Assembly: GCA_030430245.1 (NCBI GenBank)
Contig: JAUIFY010000022.1
Coordinates: 1-37,289, forward strand
From: a bacterium
GTDB lineage: Bacteria > Desulfobacterota > Binatia > UBA12015
Length of the DNA stretch: 37,289 nucleotides
Reading direction: 5' to 3'
Part shown: positions 18,906-27,359 of the stretch, one piece after another
Position numbering within the stretch: position 1 is the stretch's first letter
Layout of the letters: each line of letters starts with the position of its first letter
Position numbers and translations under genes: made by a program
Notes under the pieces: generated by a model
What the model was told of the DNA's origin: nothing
Database searches by the model: none
The model's input: the letters and a program-made list of their open reading frames with translations, nothing else

Positions 18906-19322
18906 ATGGAGATCATGATGATGAAGCGAGCGAAGACGACGCTGGGGGCGGTGGCCGCTGGCGCCTCCTTGTTGGTGGCGGGCACGGCCGGAGCCATCTC
19001 CCATGGCGACATCGTGAAGGGCGCGGTGGACGGTGCGACCGGGGCTGCCGAGGCCAAGGTCGATGGCGCCAAGGAGGAAGCCGCCGGCGCGGTGGCGGAC
19101 GAGGCGGCCGGTGCGGTCGGCGACGAGGTCGTCGAGGGCGCCGGGATGATGGACAAGGCCAACCAGGCGATCGACCACGGGCAGAAGACCATCCAGGCCG
19201 GGTCGGACACAATGGATGCCGTCAAGGGCGGCGGGGTCGTCGAGGGGCTCGGCTCCGGCCAGAAGGCCATCGATTCCGGCTCCAAGACGATCGACGCGGC
19301 GTCCGGACTCGTCGGCGACTGA
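18906..19322 (+). CDS. Exported low-complexity protein with an internal tandem repeat
   Basis: A 138-residue protein with a signal peptide (KRAKTTLGAVAAGASLLVAG, cleavage near AGA-IS at about 31). The mature chain is almost only Ala, Gly, Asp, Lys, Val and Glu. Residues about 38-76 form amphipathic LEA-like repeats (AEAKVDGAKEEAAGAVADEA). Two 14-residue copies follow: GQKTIQAGSDTMDA near 92 and GQKAIDSGSKTIDA near 118. No family was recognised; a disordered or helix-on-contact stress or envelope protein is a guess. GAGGAAAG precedes the ATG at 18906, with in-frame ATGs at 18915-18921 as alternatives. A hairpin follows, so it is probably a single-gene unit divergent from sdhC. Confidence 0.68.
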   Translation: MEIMMMKRAKTTLGAVAAGASLLVAGTAGAISHGDIVKGAVDGATGAAEAKVDGAKEEAAGAVADEAAGAVGDEVVEGAGMMDKANQAIDHGQKTIQAGSDTMDAVKGGGVVEGLGSGQKAIDSGSKTIDAASGLVGD

Positions 19323-19340
19323 GCCCGGCCGGCGCGATTT

Positions 19341-19394
19341 CCGCGTCGGCGGGCCCCGTGGCCCCTCGTGGGTGCACGGGGCCCGCGGACGCGG
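19341..19394. terminator. 20-bp hairpin after the repetitive exported protein
   Basis: Arms 19341-19360 and 19375-19394 pair with a single mismatch around a 14-base loop. It lies 19 bases past the stop codon and 35 bases before the crotonase start. There is no T-run, so termination is inferred from position and stem strength. Confidence 0.5.
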
Positions 19395-19429
19395 AGTGCG
19401 GCGGCCGCTCGCCGTGGTAGGGGCTCCCC

Positions 19430-20254
19430 ATGGCCTACCGGGATCTGACCGTTTCCATCCAGGACGGCGTCGCGCTCCTCACGCTCGACCGCCCGGAGCG
19501 TCGCAACGCGTTCTCGGGCGCCATGGGGGAATCGCTCGGGCGCGCGTATCGCGCCTGCGATGACGACGACGACGTTCGCGTCCTCGTCGTGACCGGTGCC
19601 GGCGACGCGTTCTGTGCGGGGGCGGACTTCTCCGATACCGGCGGCGACACGTTCGGCGAGCAGGACAAGTCGTCGTTCAGCTCGTCTCCGGTCGATCCGC
19701 CGGCGTTCCGGCTTCGCAAGCCGGTGATCGCCGCGGTAAACGGCCACGCGGTGGGGATCGGCTTGAGTCTCCCGATGCAGTGCGACGTCCGCATCTTCGC
19801 GCGCGAGGGCAAGTACGGCTTTCTCCATACGCGGCGCGGCGTCCTGCCCGACGCCTACGCCCACTTCACCGTTCCGCTCGCGATCGGCTTCGCCAAGACG
19901 GCCGAGCTCTTCCTCACCGGCCGTCGATTCGAAGGCGACGAAGCCGAGCACCTCGGTCTCGCCACCCGAGTCCTCCCGGCGGCCGAAGTGTTGCCCGCGG
20001 CGCTCGCGATGGCGCGCGACATCGCGACGAACGTGGCACCGTTGTCGGCATCGGTGTGCAAGCGCCTCCTGTGGGAGTCTCGGACGATGGAGCCCGACCA
20101 GATCGAGAGCATGGAGACGGCGCTCCACCACGTCGTCATGGGAAGACCGGACGCGATGGAGGGCGTCCTCGCGTTCCTCGAGAAGCGCGCGCCTCGATGG
20201 TCCCTGTCGGTGCCGCGGGACTTCCCCGACCCTTGGCCGACGCCGAAGGGCTGA
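19430..20254 (+). CDS. Enoyl-CoA hydratase/isomerase (crotonase) family protein
   Basis: A 274-residue crotonase. The oxyanion-hole segments are CAGADFSDTGGD near residue 62 and KPVIAAVNGHAVGIGLSLPM near 95, and the middle LTGRRFEGDEAEHLGLATRV is typical of the superfamily. At the position where true hydratases carry the first catalytic Glu the sequence reads FLHTRRGVLPDAY, as in crotonases annotated as hydratase-related; the reaction could therefore be hydration, isomerisation or hydrolysis. Cytoplasmic. It converges on the SDR gene with only three bases between stops. The ATG at 19430 is the only good start; TAGGGG lies upstream but no ribosome-binding site is clear. Confidence 0.88.
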   Translation: MAYRDLTVSIQDGVALLTLDRPERRNAFSGAMGESLGRAYRACDDDDDVRVLVVTGAGDAFCAGADFSDTGGDTFGEQDKSSFSSSPVDPPAFRLRKPVIAAVNGHAVGIGLSLPMQCDVRIFAREGKYGFLHTRRGVLPDAYAHFTVPLAIGFAKTAELFLTGRRFEGDEAEHLGLATRVLPAAEVLPAALAMARDIATNVAPLSASVCKRLLWESRTMEPDQIESMETALHHVVMGRPDAMEGVLAFLEKRAPRWSLSVPRDFPDPWPTPKG

Positions 20255-20257
20255 GGG

Positions 20258-21091
20258 TCACTCGACGAACTCGGCCGACCCGTCGAGGGAACGCGGCTTG
20301 CGTCCGAGCTCCTCTAGGATGCCCCGCGTGCTCACGACGCGCCCGCTGATGGAGCCCGGGTCGCACGTGCACATGGCCATCGCCGCCTCGACCGTGACCT
20401 CGAGCGGCTCGACGAGCGTAGGATCGTCGGGGAGAAGACCGAGGGCTTCGGTGCCGGGCGTGCGGACCGCGGCGACCGGATAGAGCGAGTTGACCGAGAT
20501 CGGCTCGTCCGCGACCTCCGCCGCGAGGCCCGTGCTGAAACGGTCCAGGGCCGCCTTCGTCATGCCGAAGAGCAGGCCACCACCCCCGCGCTGGAACTCG
20601 TCGTACTGCTTGGGGATCGGATGCTGGGCCGAGTTGGCGGAGATGTTGAGGATCCATCCCCGGCTCCGCTCGCGCATGCCGGGGAGCAGCCCTTGTGCGA
20701 GGTCGAACGGAGCGCGCACGTTGATCTCGAACGCGATGCGGTAGCGCTTCTCGGAGTAGCGCTCGAAGGGCATGTAGTACGCCGCCGAGGCGTTGTTCAC
20801 CAGGATGTCGACGCGTCCGAGCCGTCCGAGCGCGTCCTCGACGATGCGCCGGCGCGTGAGCGGGTCGCTGAGATCGCCGGGCAGGGCGACGGCCCGGCCA
20901 CCGAGGTCGCGGATGTCGAGCGCGGTCTGCCGGAGCGTTCCGGGCAGATGGGGGTGGGCGTCCATGCTGCGGGCGACGATGCCCACCTCGGCCCCTTCGG
21001 CCGCGAGTCGGCGCGCGATCGCGGCGCCGATCCCCCGGCTGGCTCCCGTCACGAGGGCGACGAGGCCCTCTGCCGATCTCGTCTTCGACAT
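20258..21091 (-). CDS. Short-chain dehydrogenase/reductase with Phe at the catalytic Tyr position
   Basis: Classical SDR, 277 residues. The NAD(P)-binding TGASRGIG is at 15-22, NNAS near 105, and the catalytic-Ser segment NISANSA near 148. The Y-x-x-x-K motif reads FGMTKAAL: residue 175 is Phe (codon TTC) and Lys179 is kept. Loss of the Tyr hydroxyl should remove the normal acid/base step, so the protein may be inactive as an oxidoreductase, may use another residue (a Tyr lies 14 residues upstream in KQYDEF), or may serve as a partner. The C-terminal region is longer than in short SDRs. The ATG at 21091 opens the conserved fold directly. Confidence 0.88.
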   Translation of the reverse strand: MSKTRSAEGLVALVTGASRGIGAAIARRLAAEGAEVGIVARSMDAHPHLPGTLRQTALDIRDLGGRAVALPGDLSDPLTRRRIVEDALGRLGRVDILVNNASAAYYMPFERYSEKRYRIAFEINVRAPFDLAQGLLPGMRERSRGWILNISANSAQHPIPKQYDEFQRGGGGLLFGMTKAALDRFSTGLAAEVADEPISVNSLYPVAAVRTPGTEALGLLPDDPTLVEPLEVTVEAAMAMCTCDPGSISGRVVSTRGILEELGRKPRSLDGSAEFVE

Positions 21092-21192
21092 CCGTTCGCG
21101 CCCTCGCGTCGCTCTTCATATCAGCCAAGCGCCCAGCGCATCCAGTCCGCGGCTGGCGTGGTCGTGCGGACGTAGAACGGTGTTCCCCCGAC

Positions 21193-21202
21193 GTTTGCAA
21201 AC
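21193..21202. promoter_or_regulatory. Palindrome GTTTGCAAAC in the SDR/glycosyltransferase intergenic region
   Basis: A perfect 10-base palindrome in an AT-rich patch of a GC-rich divergent region; ACGTTT at its left edge is mirrored by AAAACGT at 21212-21218. It could be an operator for either gene. No regulator gene is adjacent. Confidence 0.25.
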
Positions 21203-21330
21203 CCGTGAACCAAAACGTATCCAGATCGCCTGCGGGTCGGCCCGGCTGGAGAGAGGAGCGCCTTGCTCCCGCGAGGCGGATCGGGCGTCCCGTTCTCTGC
21301 AAAAAGACTCGTGATTTCGAGGATGCTCGC

Positions 21331-22602
21331 ATGTCCGGAGATCCGCTCCGCATAGCCCTGCTCACGTACCGGGGGAATCCTCGCTCGGGGGGTCAGGGCA
21401 TCTACGTGCGGCTTCTGAGTCGGGAGCTCGCCCAGCTGGGCCACCAGGTCGACGTGTGGAGCGGCCAGCCGTATCCGGAGCTTCTCGACGGCGTGAACCT
21501 GGTGAAGGTTCCCAGCCTCGACCTCTGGAACGAGAAGGCCTTCTTTCGCTTTCCGACGATGCGAGAGCTTCGGGATCCCATCAACGTCTCGGAGTACGCC
21601 CGCACGGTCACGGGGGGCTTCCCGGAGCCGTTCACGTTCGCACAGCGCGTGAAGCGGACGCTCACCCAGATGAACGGGAGCGGGCCGAAGTACGACGTCC
21701 TGCACGACAACCAGACGCTCGGTCCCGCGCTCCTCGGCCTGCAGAGCGACATCCCACTCGTCGCGACGATCCACCATCCGGTGACGCGCGACCGGCGCAT
21801 CGCGCTTCAGTCCGCGCAGGGGATCCGTACGCGCTACGGCTTGCTGCGCTGGTACACGTTCCTGCCGAAACAGCTGAAGGTTTCGCGAGCGCTCGACAGG
21901 GTCATGACCGTTTCGGAGGCCTCGAAGGCCGACCTTCAGGGCGAGTACGGGATCGAGAAGGACAAGATTCGGGTCGTCGGGATCGGCATCGACACCGACG
22001 TCTTCCACCCGCGGCGCGAGATCCAGCGCGAGGACGAGCTCCTCGTGTGCACGCTCTCGGCCGACTCGCCGATCAAGGGCTTCGTCTACCTGCTCGACGC
22101 GCTGGCCATTCTTCGCAAGACGCGGCCGAACCTGAAGCTTCGCGCCGTGGGCAATCCGGGTCGAAAGACGACGACGCAGAAGCATCTGGAGAGCCTCGGG
22201 CTCCAGGAGGCCGTCGAGTTCACCGGGAAGGTGGAGGCGGACGAGATCGCGGAGCTCTACGCCCGCGCGACGATCGCCTGCGTGCCGTCGCTCTACGAGG
22301 GCTTCGGGCTGCCGGCGGGAGAGGCGATGGCGTGCGAGGTCCCCGTCGTGGCCACCACCGGCGGAGCCCTTCCGGAGGTCGTCGGCCGAGACGGCAAGGC
22401 CGGCCTTCTCGTCGAGCCCAAGTCGGGCGAGGCCCTCGCGCGCGCGATCGCGGAGCTCCTGGACGCTCCCGAGCGTCGTCGCGCGATGGGCGAGGCCGGG
22501 CGCGCCCGCGTCGAATCCCTGTTTACGTGGCGGCGCGCGGCCGAGCGTCGTGTCGAGATCTACCGCGAGGCGATCGCGGAGCGGAAGAGCCTCGGGTGCT
22601 GA
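21331..22602 (+). CDS. GT4-family glycosyltransferase
   Basis: Retaining GT-B glycosyltransferase of 423 residues that moves a sugar from a nucleotide sugar to a lipid, glycan or small-molecule acceptor. The N-terminal domain shows the glycine-rich acceptor loop GNPRSGGQGIYVRLLSREL near 15-33; the C-terminal domain has SPIKGFVYLLDAL, and the E-x7-E donor motif YEGFGLPAGEAM with E323 and E331. The start at 21331 is supported by GAGGA eight bases upstream; an open frame back to 21205 is ignored. The next gene starts inside its last codons, so three genes are co-translated: glycosyltransferase, methyltransferase, toroid protein. A sugar-based envelope or storage molecule is the likely product, not defined. 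Confidence 0.92.
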   Translation: MSGDPLRIALLTYRGNPRSGGQGIYVRLLSRELAQLGHQVDVWSGQPYPELLDGVNLVKVPSLDLWNEKAFFRFPTMRELRDPINVSEYARTVTGGFPEPFTFAQRVKRTLTQMNGSGPKYDVLHDNQTLGPALLGLQSDIPLVATIHHPVTRDRRIALQSAQGIRTRYGLLRWYTFLPKQLKVSRALDRVMTVSEASKADLQGEYGIEKDKIRVVGIGIDTDVFHPRREIQREDELLVCTLSADSPIKGFVYLLDALAILRKTRPNLKLRAVGNPGRKTTTQKHLESLGLQEAVEFTGKVEADEIAELYARATIACVPSLYEGFGLPAGEAMACEVPVVATTGGALPEVVGRDGKAGLLVEPKSGEALARAIAELLDAPERRRAMGEAGRARVESLFTWRRAAERRVEIYREAIAERKSLGC

Positions 22603-23330
22603 CGGTCGACTTCGAGCGGCTCGGCCTCGAGCCGGGCGCCCGCGTGCTCGACGTCGGGTGCGGCGGCGGCCGGCACCTTCGAGAGACGCGCCGCATTCCC
22701 GGCGTCACCTCCATCGGAGTGGACCTGGGGGCGAAGGAAGTGCAGGAGACGCGCGACGCTCTTCGCGAGATGGACGATCTCGCCTTCGAGCTGGGCGGTG
22801 CGACCGATGGTGCGGGCCCGTGGCTCTCGATCCAGGGAAGCGGCTACGAGCTTCCCTTTCCCGACGGGGCGTTCGACTGCGTGATCATCTCCGAGGTGCT
22901 GGAGCACCTCGAGCACGACGAGGCGGCTCTGCGCGAGGTATCGCGCGTCTTGAAGCCGGGCGGCACGCTCGCGGTGTCCGTCCCTCGAGAGGGGCCCGAG
23001 GCGGTCTGCTGGACTCTCTCGTCCGAGTACCCGAACTCGCCGGGTGGTCACGTCCGCATCTACCGGGGCGAGAAGCTCCCCGACATGATCGAGCGAGGCG
23101 GATACGACATCGTGGGCACGCACTACGCCCACGCGCTCCACTCTCCCTATTGGTGGCTCAAGTGCCTGTTCGGGCTCGAGAACGAAGAGGCGTGGCCGGT
23201 CAAAATCTATCACCAGTTCCTGGTCTGGGACCTCATGCAGCGTCCGTGGCTCACGCAAGCCCTGGAGTCGATGCTGAACCCCCTGATCGGCAAGAGCGTC
23301 GTGTTCTACGCGGTCAAAGGAAGCGCATGA
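22596..23330 (+). CDS. Class I SAM-dependent methyltransferase
   Basis: A 244-residue methyltransferase. Motif I is VLDVGCGGGRHLRE near residue 16, the acidic motif II is SIGVDLGAKEV, then ELPFPDGAFDCVIISEVLEHLEH and VLKPGGTLAVSVPRE, so the SAM fold is complete. The C-terminal 80 residues (YDIVGTHYAHALHSPYWWLK onward) are aromatic-rich and probably form the acceptor site. The GTG at 22596 overlaps the glycosyltransferase stop by seven bases with GGAAGAG just upstream, and its stop overlaps the next ATG as ATGA. The neighbours suggest it methylates a glycan or the acceptor used by the glycosyltransferase (inference). Confidence 0.9.
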   Translation: MLTVDFERLGLEPGARVLDVGCGGGRHLRETRRIPGVTSIGVDLGAKEVQETRDALREMDDLAFELGGATDGAGPWLSIQGSGYELPFPDGAFDCVIISEVLEHLEHDEAALREVSRVLKPGGTLAVSVPREGPEAVCWTLSSEYPNSPGGHVRIYRGEKLPDMIERGGYDIVGTHYAHALHSPYWWLKCLFGLENEEAWPVKIYHQFLVWDLMQRPWLTQALESMLNPLIGKSVVFYAVKGSA

Positions 23331-24454
23331 TGAGCAACAGGCGGCGGCCCCTCACCACCGACCACTTCGAGGCCACCGGGCGGTGGATCGCGGATCGTCA
23401 GGAAGCCGGCGGAGTCCTGCCTTGGGTGCCCGGCGGGAAGTTCGACCCCTGGGATCACGTCCATGCGGCGATGGGGCTCACCCTCGTGCGTCGCTACGAG
23501 GAGGCGCGCGCGGCGTTCCGATACTTGACCGAGATCCAGGAGGCCAACGGAGGCTGGGTCGCCGAGTGGAGCGGGGCCGAGATCGTCGACGGCACGTTCC
23601 AGTCCAACCACGCAGCGTACCTCGCGACCGGCCTGTGGCACTACCATCTCGCCACGAACGACACCGACTTCCTCGCCGAGATGTGGCCGACCATGCGCCG
23701 CGGCATCGACTTCGTCGTAGGGCTCCAGCAGTCGTGCGGCGCGATGGCGTGGGCCGTGAACCCCGTCGGCAAGCCGTGGACCGACCCGCTGGTGACGGGC
23801 AGCTCCTCGATTCACGGAAGTCTCGTGTGTGCGATCCGTATCGCCGAGTTTCTGGATCACGACGCCTCGACGTGGCGCGTCGCCCGCGAGCGACTCGCCC
23901 TCGTCCTGCAGCGCAAGATCGAACGCTTCGAGGACGTGGACTTCCCGAACGGCGGCCCCGGCCGCCATTCGATGGATTGGTACTACCCCGTACTCGGCGG
24001 AGCGCTCCGGGGGCCCGCGGCGCGCGTCCGCCTCCAGGATCAGGAGCAGATCGACGCATTCATCGAAGAGGGCGTGGGCTGCCGCTGCGTCATCGAGAAC
24101 CCGTGGTACACGGTCGCCGAGACCTGCGAGCTCGTTCTCGCCCTGGACGCGGCCGGGCTCACGACGCGTGCTCAGCAAGTCCTCTCGTGGGTGCAGCCGC
24201 TGCGGACGGAAGAGGGTGGCTACTGGACCGGCGTGACGCATCCCGATCGGATCCACTACCCCGAGGGGGAGCAGACGCCGTGGACGGCGGCGACGGTGCT
24301 CATGGCCGCCGACGCACTCGCCGACGAGACGGCGACGGCGAGCTTCTTCCGCGACCTCGCGGGGGACGACCTCCAGGACACGCCCCTCGAGGCGGATGCC
24401 GACGAGGTCGACGAGAACGAGATCGCCTCGTCCGCCGTGGAGGCGAATCCGTAG
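23327..24454 (+). CDS. Alpha/alpha-toroid protein (prenyltransferase/six-hairpin glycosidase-like)
   Basis: A 375-residue helical protein of paired-helix repeats. Conserved-looking blocks are PGGKFDPWDHVHAAMGL near 34, EANGGWVAEWSGAE near 72, WYYPVLGGAL near 221, and GYWTGVTHPDR with WTAATVLMAADAL near 305-330; repeats with GG and aromatic turns resemble terpene-cyclase-like or glycoside-hydrolase-like alpha/alpha barrels. Homologues are often labelled prenyltransferase, which the sequence alone does not prove. No signal peptide. It is coupled by ATGA to the methyltransferase and is the third gene of the operon. The last 30 residues are acidic (ADADEVDENEI). A glycan-processing role fits the operon but is inference. 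Confidence 0.75.
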   Translation: MMSNRRRPLTTDHFEATGRWIADRQEAGGVLPWVPGGKFDPWDHVHAAMGLTLVRRYEEARAAFRYLTEIQEANGGWVAEWSGAEIVDGTFQSNHAAYLATGLWHYHLATNDTDFLAEMWPTMRRGIDFVVGLQQSCGAMAWAVNPVGKPWTDPLVTGSSSIHGSLVCAIRIAEFLDHDASTWRVARERLALVLQRKIERFEDVDFPNGGPGRHSMDWYYPVLGGALRGPAARVRLQDQEQIDAFIEEGVGCRCVIENPWYTVAETCELVLALDAAGLTTRAQQVLSWVQPLRTEEGGYWTGVTHPDRIHYPEGEQTPWTAATVLMAADALADETATASFFRDLAGDDLQDTPLEADADEVDENEIASSAVEANP

Positions 24455-24503
24455 GCCCGGCGTTGGGGCTTCGGCCGGATTCGTAGTACCACGGTCGACG
24501 CCC

Positions 24504-26648
24504 ATGCGGAGGCCGACCCGCAGCCCGACCCTGCTCGCGTGTTTCGTGGTGGGGGTGTGCGCGGTGGCCTGCTCGGGGGGAGGCTCGGGCGACCCGGGCC
24601 CGGCCGGGGAGGACCCCTCGCGCGTCATGCGCGACTGCATCGCGCCGGAGCGACCGCCTTCCCCGTTCCCGTACGACCTCGAGGTCGCCGCCGAGGGGCT
24701 CGACCTCGATCGTCCGACCGTCGTGCGTCCGGATCCCGTCGAGGCGGGGCGTTGGTGGGCTCTCGAGCAGGGCGGAAACCTCGTCACCTTCACCGGGGCC
24801 GTCGAGCCGACCGTCGTCCTCGACATCGCCGATCGGATCGTGGAGCACCCGAACTTCGAGATCGGCGCGCTGGGTTTCGCGTTTCATCCGACCTATCCCG
24901 CTCGCCCGTGGGTCTACGTGACGTTCACCGGACATCCCGAGACGCCGGGCATGGTCGCGACGTTGCAGCTGTCCGCGTTCCCGGTCGGGGAGGACCGGCG
25001 GCTCGACGTCGATGGCGAGCAGGTGCTCCTGCGGATCGATCTCCCATCGGAGTTCCACCACGGCGGGACGCTGGAGTTCGACGGGGCCGGCATGCTGCTT
25101 CTGAGTCTCGGCGACGGTGGGGTGCGGGAGAACGGGCGGGACCCGACGACGCTTCTCGGCTCGCTGTTGCGCATCGACGTCGACGGCCCGCCTCCCTACG
25201 GCATTCCGGCGGACAATCCCTTCGTGGACGACGACGTGGTTCGCCCCGAGATCTACGCGTACGGGTTTCGCAACCTGTGGAAGTTCAGCGTGGACCGCAC
25301 GACGGGCTCGATCTTCGGGGGCGACGTCGGTGGCGGGCGTTCCGAAGAGCTCGATCGCATCGAGATCGGCGCAGACCACGGTTGGCCGACGTGGGAGGGG
25401 ACCGTATGCCGCATCGAGCCCTGCGAGACGACGTCCGTCCCGCCGATCGTCGAGTACGGGCACGACGAAGGCCTCGCGGTGATCGGCGGCTACGTCTACC
25501 GCGGCGCCGCCCTGCCGGATCTCGTCGGCAAGCTCGTCTATGGCGATTGGCGCGATGCGAAGGTGTGGGCGGTCGATCCCGCACTTCCCGACGCGGCGCC
25601 CCGGCTGCTCCTCGAAGCCGGCGAGAGCATGAGCTCGTTCGCCGAAGGGCCCGACGGCGAGCTCTACGTCGTGACGCGGCTCGGGGGGGGCAACCTGAAG
25701 CGGCTGGTCGCGAATCCCGGGGCGGGTGCGGACGATCTACCGGCTGCGCTGTCGGATACGGGATGCGTCGATGGCGAGGACGCCACGCGGCCCGCGGAAC
25801 ACCTCCTCCCGTACGAGGTGAACCTGCCCCTTTGGAGCGACGACCTCGCGAAGGACCGCTGGCTCTCCTTGCCGCCGGACGAAGTCGTTCGCGTCGCCGA
25901 CGATGGGGACTGGGACCTTCCCGTCGGTACGGTCCTCGGCAAGACGTTCCGCGCGGGTGGGCGTCTCGTCGAGACGCGCCTGTTCATGCGTCATCCGGAC
26001 GGGGATTGGGGCGGGTATACCTATCGTTGGAACGACGCGCAGACGGAGGCGTGGCTTCAAACCGGATCGCGTCTCGTCGCGATCGACGACATCGTGTGGA
26101 CGGTGCCGACCCGATCGGACTGTTTCGAGTGCCACACGGCAGCCGCCGGTCGAACGTTGGGCCTCGAGACGGCGCAACTCCATCGAGGGGTCGTCGACCC
26201 GGCGACGGGGGCGTGGCTCTCGCAGCTCGATCTCTGGTCGGATCTCGGCGTGTTCGACGACCCCGGGGCCCCGGGGCTCGCTTCGGCCGATCGGCTGCGG
26301 CGTCCGGACGAGCGCGCGGCGTCGCTCGAATCGCGCGCGCGGGACTATCTCCACGTCAATTGCTCCCCCTGCCACCGACCCGGCAACGCCGGCGTTCCGG
26401 CAATGGACTTGCGCCGGACGACGGCGCTGGCCGACATGGGCGTGTGCGACGAAGAGCCTCAGGTCGAGGACGAGACGTTCGACGGGATGCGCCTGCTCGT
26501 ACCCGGCGTCCCCCAGCAGTCCATCCTGCTTCGGCGCATGACGCGTACGGGAGCGCGTCGGATGCCGCCGCTCGGCACCTCGGTACCGGATCTCGAGGCG
26601 ATCTCGGTGATGCGGTTCTGGATTCAGGGGCTGACGGGTTGCGAGTGA
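24504..26648 (+). CDS. PQQ-type sugar dehydrogenase fused to a two-haem c-type cytochrome module
   Basis: A 714-residue lipoprotein (lipobox VAC, Cys23). Residues about 55-415 form a glucose/sorbosone-dehydrogenase beta-propeller: GALGFAFHPTYPARPWVYVT, EFHHGGTLEFDGAGMLLLSL, IYAYGFRNLWKFSVD and GADHGWPTWEG are the family's PQQ/Ca-site blocks. The C-terminal 290 residues resemble a cytochrome-like family often found next to such dehydrogenases, with haem sites CFECH at 540-544 and CSPCH at 620-624. The fusion would pass electrons from sugar or alcohol oxidation in the periplasm straight to haem. PQQ binding and the substrate are inferred. No ribosome-binding site is obvious before the ATG at 24504. 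A palindrome follows the stop. Confidence 0.87.
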   Translation: MRRPTRSPTLLACFVVGVCAVACSGGGSGDPGPAGEDPSRVMRDCIAPERPPSPFPYDLEVAAEGLDLDRPTVVRPDPVEAGRWWALEQGGNLVTFTGAVEPTVVLDIADRIVEHPNFEIGALGFAFHPTYPARPWVYVTFTGHPETPGMVATLQLSAFPVGEDRRLDVDGEQVLLRIDLPSEFHHGGTLEFDGAGMLLLSLGDGGVRENGRDPTTLLGSLLRIDVDGPPPYGIPADNPFVDDDVVRPEIYAYGFRNLWKFSVDRTTGSIFGGDVGGGRSEELDRIEIGADHGWPTWEGTVCRIEPCETTSVPPIVEYGHDEGLAVIGGYVYRGAALPDLVGKLVYGDWRDAKVWAVDPALPDAAPRLLLEAGESMSSFAEGPDGELYVVTRLGGGNLKRLVANPGAGADDLPAALSDTGCVDGEDATRPAEHLLPYEVNLPLWSDDLAKDRWLSLPPDEVVRVADDGDWDLPVGTVLGKTFRAGGRLVETRLFMRHPDGDWGGYTYRWNDAQTEAWLQTGSRLVAIDDIVWTVPTRSDCFECHTAAAGRTLGLETAQLHRGVVDPATGAWLSQLDLWSDLGVFDDPGAPGLASADRLRRPDERAASLESRARDYLHVNCSPCHRPGNAGVPAMDLRRTTALADMGVCDEEPQVEDETFDGMRLLVPGVPQQSILLRRMTRTGARRMPPLGTSVPDLEAISVMRFWIQGLTGCE

Positions 26649-26649
26649 G

Positions 26650-26669
26650 CGCTCGCGGGCCCGCGAGCG
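26650..26669. terminator. 20-bp perfect palindrome between convergent genes
   Basis: The 20 bases read the same on both strands and lie one base after the stop of the dehydrogenase-cytochrome gene and 13 bases before the stop of the convergent methyltransferase. A bidirectional terminator is likely by position; no T-run is present. Confidence 0.45.
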
Positions 26670-26682
26670 GGCGCCCTGGACT

Positions 26683-27318
26683 CTAGCGCCGGCGAAGGAC
26701 GCCGAGCGTCTTGGTCGTCGGCAGCTCGTCGAAGAGCTCCGACGCGATCGCCTGGCGGTAGATCGTGATCGGGGCCTGACCGCCCTCGTCGGGGTTGGGG
26801 AACAGGTCGTGAATCGCGAGGATTCCGCCGTGCGCGACCTTGCCCGCCCAGCGCTCGTAGTCGGTCTGCGCCGCCTCGAAGCTGTGGCCGCCGTCGATGA
26901 AGACCATGCCGAGGGGCACGGTCACGAGTCGCGCCGCCGCGGTGCTGCTCGACACCAGCAGGAGGGCGGTGTCCTCCAGTCCCGCGTCTCGCAGGGTCCG
27001 GCGTATGATGCGGAGGCTGTCCATCGCGCCCTGCTCGGGGTCGAAGAGGTCGGGATCGTGATAGAGCTCGCCGGGCTGCTGCTCTTCGTTGCCCCGGTGA
27101 TGATCGACGCACAAGAGCGTCCCTCCCCCCGCCTTCGTGCCGGCGCCGACGTAGACGGAGGACTTTCCGCAATAGCTGCCGATCTCGACGATCGGGCCGA
27201 TCGGGGCGCACTCGCGCGCCAGATCGTGGAGGCGCATTCCTTCCTCTTCGTCGAGAAAGCCCTTGCAGGCGCGGGCGACCTCGAGGGCGCGCGGGTCCAT
27301 CCGATCTACCGAAGGCAT
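26683..27318 (-). CDS. Class I methyltransferase of the Methyltransf_24/CmcI type
   Basis: A 211-residue SAM-dependent methyltransferase. Motif I reads IVEIGSYCGKSSVYVG, followed by LLCVDHHRGNEE and the diagnostic VFIDGGHSFEAAQTDYERWA and GGILAIHDLF blocks, typical of small-molecule or sugar O-methyltransferases such as CmcI-like proteins. The start is not settled: ATG 27318 (used, CCAGG just upstream) or ATG 27300. It follows the acyltransferase by 41 bases and may be the last gene of the minus-strand run that begins with the TetR regulator. The substrate is unknown. Confidence 0.83.
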   Translation of the reverse strand: MPSVDRMDPRALEVARACKGFLDEEEGMRLHDLARECAPIGPIVEIGSYCGKSSVYVGAGTKAGGGTLLCVDHHRGNEEQQPGELYHDPDLFDPEQGAMDSLRIIRRTLRDAGLEDTALLLVSSSTAAARLVTVPLGMVFIDGGHSFEAAQTDYERWAGKVAHGGILAIHDLFPNPDEGGQAPITIYRQAIASELFDELPTTKTLGVLRRR

Positions 27319-27359
27319 CCTGGGATCCAATCTGTCGGGCGAGTGGGAAGCAACCGCGT

